Assembly: GCF_947172395.1 (NCBI RefSeq)
Contig: NC_069104.1
Coordinates: 7,033,355-7,097,354 of the forward strand
Source of the DNA: Bicyclus anynana
Lineage: Eukaryota; Arthropoda; Insecta; Lepidoptera; Nymphalidae
Direction: 5' to 3'
DNA length: 64,000 nucleotides
Below the pieces are notes generated by a model. It saw only the letters and a list, made by a program, of their open reading frames with translations, did not search any database and had not been told where the DNA came from. Below are positions 40,901 to 52,900 of this stretch, piece after piece; position 1 is the first letter of the stretch, and every line of letters begins with the position of its first letter. A program made the translations under genes and the position numbers.

Positions 40901-43900
40901 GCAAACAATTTACAAAATTTTGCATTTAAAAGAAAAAAAAATGAGAAAAGAGCCGATGGACGTTGGGGGGCCCCAATGGCGACCAGAAAGCGTAGTGTCG
41001 GTCGACCCCCCACTGAGTGGACTGTATCAAGCGGGTTGCAGGGAGCCGCTGGATGCTGGCGGCTCGAGACCGTGGTTTTTGCAAGTCAATGTAAGAGACC
41101 TATGTCCAGCAGTGGACGTCCATCGGCTGATGATGATGATACATCCCGATCCGTTTAGCCGTTCTGCCATGATTGAATAACAAACTCAGATTAATTACAT
41201 AAGGTCCTAACACGCTAGACGTTACTTTTCTGTCAAAGTATATGATTAACGATCTAATGCGATTATAAAAACTATCGCTAAAGAATCGATGTTTCATAGT
41301 TGTAATCGTGTTCGTTGGTTAAAGAACTAAAAGCTGGTTTTCCTCACAAAATGACAGACAATTTTGTTCGTGTATTTGAATGCGATACTAAGGAATTCCT
41401 TAACCCTACATCCTGTAGTCACAAGTTCAGGACTCTGCTCGGAGTTCTTCTCTCTACCACGCGATGGACCCGGCATCCGCACAGTGAATCCATGGAATGC
41501 TAAGATATTCGTCCCCCCCTTATGTAATTAGTCCCGAGTACATTAATTCAATTTCTTTTCATTAATGAGAAAAGATTAGATCCTTTTAGCAGTTTAATGT
41601 TTTTTTTTTTTTTGTAGACAATATACTCGCGTATAGCACGCGTATGTAAGAACGACTCAGGCGGACATCTTGTGATGAAAGACAACTGGAGCACCTTCCT
41701 CAAGGCGCGCCTCAAGTGCGCCGTACCCGGCGAGTTTCCCTTCTACTACGACGAAGTGCAGAGCGTCGAGTATCTGGCGCAGGAGAAGATACTGGTCGCC
41801 GTCTTTACGACTCCCACGTGAGTGATACATTCATTGCAAAGTGAAAAACTTGAATGGCACATTCAGATAGTCAAGGACTATAGCTTGGCAAATTCGTTCG
41901 TAACACTTCCGATTGTCCGCGCGGGACGGGCGGGGGATAGCGATGCCCCGCGCTCGACTTCATACCCACGCAGTTCTTCCCTCTGCCTCGCGCGCCCGAC
42001 TGATGAAGCCCGAAGGCAGAAGCAGAAAATATGTGCGGAACGACTTTCTCAAGATCTCTCCTCTGAGACTCCAGGAAGAGTATTTTGGACTGAGTGTATC
42101 AGTCCAGGCGCCCCCGAGATCGTGAGTCAAAAAAACGGGTGACGTCAAGTCTCGGGCACTTCGTCTTCGCCGGCGAAGGCACTGTTTAGTTTGAGTTTGT
42201 ATTGCCTGGGAAGCGTTGTCGGTCGCTATGTCATCGATAGGATCGTAAAGGACCTTTTCGGGCGTCTACATCTACAATCGGTTAGGATGACAATTTTAAT
42301 ATATAATATTTTTTATAGTAACAGCATAGCCGGCAGCGCAGTGTGCATCTACAACATGTCCGACATCCACATGGCGTTCGAAGGTCCGTACAAAGTGCAG
42401 GAGTCGCGGCTGTCCACGTGGGAGCCCAGGTCTCCTTCACGGCAAGCGAGGGAGCACTTTAAATGCAGCAGTGATGCTAGGTTGGTACTCTTTCGCAGAA
42501 TAATTAGATTTGGAATTTAAAAAAAAACATATGATTGAAGTGCAAACGAGCGAGTCTTTTAAGATGCATGATGCCATCTAAAGGCATATTGAAACAGTGT
42601 TTGTTATTTTAAACTACCAGTAGATGGCGTTTTTAAAGAACTTTGAAACAATCCCTTTTTGTACGCTTAAAGAAACTGATGCTTTGCAGTTATGTCACAT
42701 AAATGGCGTTTTGTTTTTTTTTTATTTTTGAAAGACGTTTTACTTTAGTCAATGAGCTGTGGCGGTATTATTCCTTAGACTGAGCATTGCTATTTAAGTG
42801 CCTTGTAAATGCTTAAATTCATAGTCAAATTAAATGTTCGTCCATTTGATAATTTGCGGCTTTGTTTGAAGCGTTTATCAGACATTGTCTATTGAAAAGT
42901 CAAGTTTGACAAGCAAGTTTGTGAAACATGATTGATAGTTTCCAATACCCAATACTAAATATAGATTTTATTCCTTTCAGATCTCATCAAACCATAGAAT
43001 ACCACAATTACTATTTAATGTATGAATCAATACAACCCGTTTCGGGCGAACCAGTATACAAGGCCACGTTAAAACGCTTCACCCACGTTACCGTCGATGT
43101 TGCCAACACTAAAAACGTCGCCAACCAACTTGTGGTGTTTGTGGCAACACAGAACAATGAAATCATGAAGTTGGCAGTGCTGCCGAGGTACGAAGGCGCC
43201 TGTGTCGTTGAAACTTGGAAGCTAAATGATGGGAAGGAAATATTTAATATACATACGATGCAGTTTGTGAAAGATACCGTAAGTATTTATTGTAGCATTG
43301 TTAATGTAATTTTGCTGCGTTTCAAGACTGGTTTTTAAACACTTTTAATATATAAAAACATCAAAATGTTTTTGTTATCATTGTGTACCTCCTTCTAGAA
43401 GGCGTCTTTTGTGCCTTGTTTTTGTGCCTATGAGAGATTGGACTTTACAAAGTAAACGCACCATGCTGCTTCAATGTGGGTTGGCGGGCATAGAAATATT
43501 TGATTATGTAAGGAATCGGAACCGTGGCTTAATGTGCATGTGTTAATAAGTTTTGTATCGTTATCAACAGATGTCCATCTACATAGGCAGCGATAAGGGC
43601 GTCTTAAGACTGGGCAGTGAAAGGTGCTCCCGATACAAGAGTCGATCGAGCTGCGTGGGCGCGGTTGACCCCCACTGCGGGTGGGACGACGCGCGCGAGC
43701 TATGCGTGCGCGCGTCTGCGCATATACACGAGTCTTACTTCATTCAGTCTACAGCCAGCTGTCCTACTGTCAGCACGCTCGGTGAGTGTCTTAGACTGGG
43801 CAGTGGAAGATGCACCCGATACTAAAGTCTGCTTAAAGCTCAGGCGGTTACTTTGCCTATTGCTTTATTATAGTCATATTTTAACCGATTTACAAAAACA

Positions 43901-46900
43901 TCTTCAAACGTCATACCGCGTTACGAGCGTTCTTTATGATATATGCAAAAATGCTTTATGGTCTATGTAAATTTTAACTGTGGCCTTCAACGACCGAGTG
44001 TAGCTACAGGCGACTTTACCAGTATGTCTGGTCGGTATTCGCTAAACTGACGTTAGTTTACCAGAGTTCTTGTATTCGGTTCTCACCACGGAGGAATTAA
44101 GCAGGAAAATTTTAGCATCCACACTGGTTAACTTTGAAGTATCCGTCGATGATGACAACACTAAAAACGTAGCCAACCAACTTGTGGTGTATGTGGCAAC
44201 ACAGTATTATGAAATTATGAAGTTGGCAGCTATAAAGTAGTTTTTGGTTTTTTGCAGTGGATGGCGGCTGGTCGTCCTGGTCGGAGTGGGAGCCATGCAT
44301 GCAGCATGGCACGCCGCAGTTAGCATTCGGTGATGAGAAGCCTGATATGTGCATGTGCCGCTCGCGCCGCTGTGATAACCCAAAACCGGCCAATGGCGGA
44401 CAGAATTGCCAAGGTAATCTTTTGAAGTAAAACTCTACGTTTGACTTGGGCAGTAAGTTGGTGAATACGTCATGAAATGTGTAATCGGTCGAGGCTTTTA
44501 AGATGCGTGCTGCCATCTACAGGCATACTGAAAAAGTGTTTGTTATTTTAAACTACCAGTAGATGGCGTTCTTAGAGAACTTTGAAACAATCCCTTTTGT
44601 ACATTGTTGTGCCTGAGGCTCATAGATGGCGCTTTGTTTTTTATTTCTTAAAATAAGTTTGACTTCATAAGTGCTGGCCAGGGGCGTAGCTACCGCCGTA
44701 TTCGCCGTGTCAATGATACGGGGCCCCGGACAACGGGAGCTTACGTGTAAAAGCAAAACTTAGTAAAATATTATCCACAATCTCACATAATATGATGCTT
44801 CCCGAAAAAAAAAACATCTAGAAAACTGCCTATATAAATTTTATTAAATTTTAAATTGAGCCATTTTCATTGTTGAAGTATTTCAATATTCCCACACTCA
44901 AACCCAAAAAAACCTACATCAAGTGTAGTATGTTACAATAAACATTTGGTATCAATTTTACTTTGTGATTGAATGGCAAATAAAAAAATCGGACCTCGGC
45001 TTAGAGGGCCGTTCGGGAAAGTCAGATATCGGGTACCTCGTCTTCGCCGGCGAAGACGCTGTGTAGCTTGTGTTTGTGTTGCCTGGGAAGCATTGTCGTT
45101 CGTTATGCCATCGTCAGGATCGTAAAGGACGTTTTTTGGGCGTCTAGATTTACAATCAGCGTTGATATCGGGGATGTAGCTGCAAGCCTCAACCACTTGT
45201 TGGTTGGGGTGGGTGGCGGCTCTCTCAAAATGTACATTTGTTGTGCCAGGAGCTCGCACTGCGGTGAGCAACTGCACGGTGCACGGCGGCTGGTCGGCGT
45301 GGTCGGGCTGGTCGGAGTGCTCGGCGTCGTGCGGCATCGCCGTCAAGTCGCGTCGGCGCTCGTGCTCCTCGCCCGAGCCGCGCTTCGGCGGCCGCGTGTG
45401 TGTCGGCCTCGACGTGCAGGACCTGTACTGCTCCAACCTGCCGCCTTGTCCCGGTGAGACCTTCATCATCATCAGCATCATCACCATCAATATCATCATC
45501 ATCACTATCAGCCGATGGACGTACACTCCTTTGGTATGGACTTACAAACACAATGGTATCAAGCTGCCTGCATCCAGCGGCTCTGCAACCCACAGAGCTC
45601 GCACAGCGTGAGTAAATACGCTGAGGAGTTAAGCCACCTACATTCAACGGCTTCCTGCTATCGATCTAATGTCTACCATCAATCTTAAAGTGCGCTATTC
45701 GGCACGAGATTACAACACCTTGAAACGCCAAAATCAACCGACTCGACCGTTTTTTGAGGGGGACGAGGTAAACTCACAGATCGAAACTATTTAACACCAT
45801 TAAAAATATTCTATGCCCATACACTACACACAACTATAAATTTGACTTGCAATACACACACGCGTATTTTTCAAACACATTGCTTAGACTATCCACAGAT
45901 TAAATACAATAGAATATTCGATTACTGATCGATGTTGGCTGTATCGTCAAAAGAATCGATTCTTTTTATAAATTGTTTTTATTACAAGATTGATAAAATT
46001 AAGGTTAAACCGGCATTTTTAGGGAGCTCTTTACACGACGAAAACGATTACAACAATGAAACATCGATTCTATAGCAACAGTTTTTATAAACGTGTTAGA
46101 TCATAGATTTTTGATCTTTGCCAGAGGGGTAACGGTTAGCGAGGGAGGTATTGTTATTTAAATGGTCTAAGATTGCCACTTTAGATTTTTTTAAAGGTTA
46201 TCTTTGGTCTTTGGTTTGGTTTGTGGATTTCATTTTTGATTTCATCACATATACTCAGAGCATAAAGTACAAGTGAAAGTCAAAATTCATTTATTTCAAT
46301 TAGGCTTAGTTTAAGACTTTTGAAAGGTCAAGATTATGTCATAATTTAATTTAATCTAATGGTGGTAATAATAGTCGAAAAATTAAAAGTAAAGTTACCA
46401 GGGTTCCAAACGCGCCTTTGTCCGAGAAGAGCCCACAACAAACTCAGCCAACTCAGCCATAGTTCTCCGACTGACTATTGAGACTTTTTACGAGTTAATG
46501 ACTAAGTTATATATATTAATAAACAATTCTATATTGCAGATCCCGCATTAGCCCCAGTAGATGGTGGGTGGTCACCATGGGGGGCCTGGTCCCCCTGCGC
46601 CGGCACTGGCTGCGGGGCGGGCGCGGGGGTCCGGGAGCGGCGGCGGGTGTGTGGCAGCCCTGCGCCTAAACACGGCGGCGCTGACTGCGACGGCGCGCGC
46701 TCCGAGCGACAGCCCTGCGACTTGAGGCCCTGCGAAATGAGGAAGGCTACTGCGTGGACGCCCTGGGTACAGATACCAAGTGAGTGTCAATGTCATCTAT
46801 ACTAATATTATAAAGCTGAAGAGTTTGTTTGTTTGAACGCGCTAATCTCAAGAACTACTGGTCTGATTTGAAAAATTCTTTCAGTGTTAGATAGCCCATT

Positions 46901-49900
46901 TATCGAGGAAGGCTATAGGCTTTATATCATCCCTGTATTCCTACGGGAACGGGAACCACGCGGGTGAAATCGCGCGGCATCAGCTAGTTGATATATATTT
47001 CTCCCGTAGACAGTAGGAGTCCTCCCTTGCGTTAGTTAGAGGCGGGGTGGCGGGAGGGGCAAGACTCCTTTGATTTCAGTCTAACCCATTTAACTGTAAA
47101 ACTATTGTGGTATCTATATATAAATATATCACACTAATATTATAAAGGCGGAAGTTTGTGTGTGTGTAAGTATGTTTGTTCCTCTTTTACGTTGCCGCTA
47201 CTGAAGCGATTTGGCAGAAATTTGGAATGAAAATAGATTTTAATATATAAATCCCGGAAAAATCCACGGTTCCCGTGGGATTTTCGAAAAACTGTATTCT
47301 ACGCGGACGAAGTCGCGGGCGTCCGCTAGTTTTTTATGAGCTATATTTTTAAATATGAGCACCTCTTTGCACTTAAATTAGTAGAAGTGGGTACAACAAT
47401 TCTCCAAGGGGGGGGAGGGATTTGGGATTTGGAGGGACATGGTTGGACCATGTTGAATCCTGCACTCTAACTATAGCTATTAATATTATAAGATGATAAT
47501 AATGTAAACCTTAATTTTATTTTTCTCTTTACAGGTAACACTTCAGATGGAAGTTACATGGAAAGGAGATTCAAATTTTTATGTAAAGCGCAAACACCAG
47601 AACAAATTAGGGTAAGTGGAATAGTAAAGACATTGACAAATTTTGTAGAATCGATCTAATTAACCCTTATTAAATAGGTAGGTAGTTTCTTGACAAGCGC
47701 ACTTCAATTAGACCTATTCATTTTTCATTTAACTATCTGAAAAATGTCATCATTTGGAAAAAATTAACGCTTATTTACAGGCTATTGTTGAGTATAATTG
47801 TTATTTAAGAACATCATTCACAGATATCACTGGCTCGGGAGGAAGAAAGGTACTGCAATGCGCGCGGGACATGCAGCAGCACACCCCCCGAGGAGGACGC
47901 GGCGTGGGACCCCTGGGGGCCGTGGGGGGCGTGTTCAGCCGCATGTGGCGGGGGTCAACAAGCCCGCACGCGGCGATGTCGAAGGCCTCCGTGCGAGGGG
48001 CCTGCGGATATGTTGCGTGCGTGCAATACACACGCGTGTGTTGGTGAGTAAACAGTATGTATAATCCTAGAATATGTTGCATGCCCTGGGGGCCATAGAA
48101 GGCGTGTTTGGCTGCGTTTGGAGGGGTCAGCTAGCCCAAACGCGTCGTTGTCGAAGACCTCCGTGCGAGGAAACTGGCGATATTAAGTGGCGTGTCAAGG
48201 GGTTTCACATCAGAAGCGGTTATCTGCAAAACGCAATTATTGAATGAAAGTCTGCCAGGTGTAACAATTCCCACTAAGAATGTTACCAATAAACCCTCAG
48301 TGGCAGAGAATGACCTTGAGTGGAGTCACGCATTTGTGAACGATGTGTGTAGGGTTAAAGGCGTCTTTGACAGATATCTAACACATGCCTGCAATACGCA
48401 CGTGTGTGTTGGTGAGTAAACATTTAGGAATATTATGCAGCATGGGACTTCTGGGGGCCATGGGGGGCGTGTTCCGCCGCGTGTGGAGGGGGTCAGCATA
48501 GCTCCCTAGGACGTGACTTGCTTTTGCTGACAGAAATGAGTATAACGATAATAAATATATTGTAACCGTGTTTGTTGATCAGGTGAATGGGCGTGTTGGA
48601 GCGAGTGGAGCGAATGCAGCGGCGGCTGCGACGATGCGTCCACCGGGCATCGAACCCGCACTCGTATGTGTCTCTCGCCGGAGGGCTGCGCCGACGCGGG
48701 TGCGGCGCTTGAGAGGCGGATCTGCGTCAACACTTGTGCAGGTAAATTATTTTTAGTTACTTAAACTTTATAATATACCTACTTGAAATAAATGAAGTTC
48801 GATTTTGATTTTTGATTTAATATAGTTATGTCATTGGCCCCAGCGATGCAATAGGGATGATGACAGTTTTTTAAATTGTATATATATTAAGAGTGTGCTA
48901 ATAGTAAAGCAATTTTGTAAAAGTAACAGAGTATGTGGGATCATTACTTTCGGAGCTACAGGGATTTAAAGGCAGATTTGCGGCGCTGCCGCGGATCCCT
49001 GACAAAATGCCCCATACAAAATATTACGAATTAATGACGTCGTAGGAATTTATTGATCGTTAGGTTTGTATGGGCGTTTAAACTAAATTACTAATATCTT
49101 TGTTTGAGCGTTTATGTTTATAGTTCACTTATTAAAAAATGTCACATTTAATGTAAGGAAGCTAAAACTGTATGAATTTTCATCTAATTACGATAAAAGA
49201 TTTTAATAGATTTGAAATTTTATAATCTTATTTATTTTGCATATATCCAGACAATCTTTGCTTTTTATGTATAAATTAATTAACATTGACCTTATTTAAC
49301 ATTGACCCGAATGTATCATAAAAATGAATGTATTCAAACCTAGTCTTTTTTTTTATTTTTTTACAAGTTAGCCCTTGACTACAATCTTACCTGATGGTAA
49401 GTGATGATGCAGTCTAAGATGGAAGCGGGCTAACTTGTTAGGAGGAGGATGAAAATCCACACCCCTTTCGGTTTCTACACGGCATCATACCGGAACGCTA
49501 AATCGCTTGGCGGTACGTCTTTGCCGGTAGGGTGGTAACTAGCCACGGCCGAAGCCTCCCACCAGCCAGACCTGGACAAATTAAGAAAATCTCAATCTGC
49601 CCAGCCGGGGATCGAACCCAGGACCTCCGTTTTGTAAATCCACCGCGCATACCACTGCGCCACGGAGGCCGTCAAAATATTAGTCATCCCCATTATGAGT
49701 TTTGTGTATAATAAATGCTTATTTACTCTCATTTATTTATTACTTCTTTTTTTAATTTTTAACAATATAAGTATAAAATACAAAACATTATTAAAAATTT
49801 ATAAAAAAAATTCACCCTTCCGCTGCGGAACATTTGAGTGTCCAAGCAACTGGTGGTCAGGGCTCCAGAGTGAGGAACCTCTTCACAATACGCGCCGTCT

Positions 49901-52900
49901 CAAGAATCACTGCCTTTTGTATCCGACTCTTGATCCAACAGTTAAGCGAAAGCTTCTTAATGCTTATAATTGTTACAGAGACGGAAGCAGGGTGGGGTCC
50001 GTGGGGCGAGTGGGGTGAGTGCGAGGCGGGCGAGCGGCTGCGGCGCCGCAGTTGCGAGAGCGGCGCGTGCGTCGGCCCGCAGTTGCAAGTCGCCAAATGC
50101 GTCTCCGATGACGACATGGACAACGGTAAGCTATGCCACTAACAAAAAAACTTCATCATCATCAACATCCTCAACCTCAACCCATTGCTGAGCTCTAAGT
50201 CTCCTCTTAGAATTAAAGGGATTAGGCTAATAGTCCACCACGCTGGCCCAATGCCAATTGGCAGACTTCACACACGTAGAGAATTAAGAACATTCTCTGG
50301 TATGCAGGTTTCCTCGCGATGTTTTTCCTTCACCGTTTGAGACACGTGATTTTTTGTTTTTAGATGCACACGAACTGAAAAGTTAGAGGTGCCACAGACC
50401 GAAAACGTTGTCGTCCATTTTGTGACGTCACGATGTAAACTTCAAACTAATCGTTAACTAAATTCTTGGCAAATGCTCCGTTTGTAAGGGATTTGTTATA
50501 GTGACGTCATTAAAAGGAGATGGTCGGTTCGAAATAATTTATTCTCTCCCAAAAAATGCAACATGTATTAATGGCGAATTGATGACGTTTTCAATGCAGT
50601 GATCGATTTGACGTTTGCTGTCAATTGTCATGTTTAGTTGCTTTAAGAGCGCCATCTTGATATAACTCAAAAACTTGGGTTTTAATTTTATTTATTTCTT
50701 TTTATTTAGTTAGATTTATTCACTTTAGTAAATTTTAATAAAATCCTTCTTCTCCTTCTATTTTTAAAATTTTAATGATACAAGAGTGGACCTGAAATGG
50801 ACCATCTCTTGTACTTGTAATCACGTCTCGAAAAAATGTGATTTTTTAAATCTAGTAGAACGATAATGAACTATTTAAGACCATTTAAAAAAAAGTTTCA
50901 ACTAGCCTATTTACGTGTTAACTTTGTCGCAGAACTGAACGCGATGCCAGCGTACAGTCAGAGCGTGGAGATGGCGTCGTTCGTGACCATGTCCGGCCAC
51001 GAGTCGCTGAGCATCGGCGCCATTGTCGGCTGTGTGGTCGCTGCCTTTGTTGTGGGTAAGAAATACCTCATTTATTTACTTGATCCTACTTCCTACTATC
51101 ATATTCTACTAATATTATAAACGCAAAAGTTTGTATGGATGTTTGGATGTATGTTTGTTTGTTACTCTTTAACGCCGCTACTACTGAAGCGATTTGGCTT
51201 AAATTTGGAGTGGAAATGGATTTTACTCTGGATTAACACGTAGTATAATAGGACTAAAAAGTGATTACAAATAAAAGAAAACTAATGTCGAACAAAGGCT
51301 ATGATTCACAACACTTGTCAGGACAACTTAATTAACCAATCAAACTGTAACCAAAATAAGACCCTAGAATGGCAGAGAATGACCTTGAGTGAAGTCACGT
51401 ACTTGTGAACGATGTGAGTAGGGTTAAAGGATCCCTTGACAGTCGACTAACACTCCCCTTTTCCACTCAAGTCACTCTCCCCGCCAATCCCAAGTAACCC
51501 ATAAAGAATTTAAAAGCGGCTAATGCGGCGATAACAATAGGCTACTTTTTATCCCGAAAAAATTCATGGTTTCCCGAGATTTGCGAAAACTGATGATTTT
51601 GATGAATGTTTGTTACTCTTTCACGCCTCAACTACTGAACCGAATTAGCTGAAATTTGGTACTAAGACATATTATAGCCTGGATTAACACATAGACTACT
51701 TTTTATCCCGGAAAAATCCATGGTTTCCGAGATTTGTGAAAAACTAAATTCCACGCGGACGAAGTCCGTCCGCTAGTAGCTAAGTAAAGTGATGCAATAG
51801 CTTTAACATTTTGTGGTCTAGGAGTCCTGGTATGCCTGGCGGCGGTGATCTTCTGCCAGCGGCGCGGCGCGCTGCCGTGGAGCCGCCAGCCGCGCGTGCC
51901 GTCCAGCCCGCACTACATCACAGCCAAGCAGAACAGCTATGTCACTGTGCCGCTGAAGGAAGTGGTGAGCTATAGTCATAAAAATTACTACATATTATAG
52001 AACAGAGTCCCGGACTTGTGACTACAGGATGTAGGATTAAGTAATTCCTTGACGATCGATCAAAACTGCCTTTTCTCTGCTCGTGTTGTTCTCCCTGCCT
52101 AGCCAAATTTGGTAAGATCCTATTAGAGCAGCTTTGGATACTCGTTCTAATATAGAACTAGCTGCACTTCTAGAGAGGTATTTAAGCAAGTTATAGAGAG
52201 ATTTTGCTGGTAATCCTCTCGCACCTACTTCTACGGCGTACAGACTAACTACATAGCCATTTTTAGTTAGTTCATAATATTTATTCACTTTTATATTTAT
52301 TAGGTAATTAGTAACAAATTTACGTCAAAGTTAATAAGTTGGCCGGCAGGTATCTGCAACTGGAAACACTTTACCTCCAAAAACAACTGTTGGTTAAAAT
52401 AACTTTCGTCTCGACAATTAAATTGCATAAATACTGGATTTAAATTATAATGATACTAGCTGATGCCGCGCGCTTTTACCCGCGTGGTTCCCGTTCCCGT
52501 AGGAATACGGGGATAATATATAGCCTTCCTCAATAAATGGGCTATCTAACACTGAAAGAATTTTTCAAATCGGACCAGTAGTTCCTGAGATCTAACAAAA
52601 AAATAAACAAACAAACTCTTCAGCTTTATAATATTAGTATAGATTTACTTTGCCAGTGATAAAATATTTAATTCTAGAAAAATTAATGAATCACGTCTTT
52701 CCTTAGCCTCGGAAAGCAAAACGGCAGCCATCTTTCTCTGGCATCGGCAACACGAGTGGAATCCTCCTCTCGAAAAGCAACAACCTCTCCAACGCTAACC
52801 ACAACAACACCATGACAACGCCCAAGTTGTATCCAAAAGCCATCGCCAACGAATACGACTCCATGGGAACGCTGAGAAGACATTCCAACCAACCAAACAA

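Noticed and set aside
43788..43829. Reading the PSI fragment as an alternative extension of exon 8
   Set aside because: The continued frame past the donor soon meets a stop (43822-43824) and the consensus donor GTGAGT fits the next exon in phase.
45204..45611. Long open frames crossing TSR exons into introns, on both strands
   Set aside because: GC-rich exons have few stops in any frame. Splice sites and phase give the exon limits instead.
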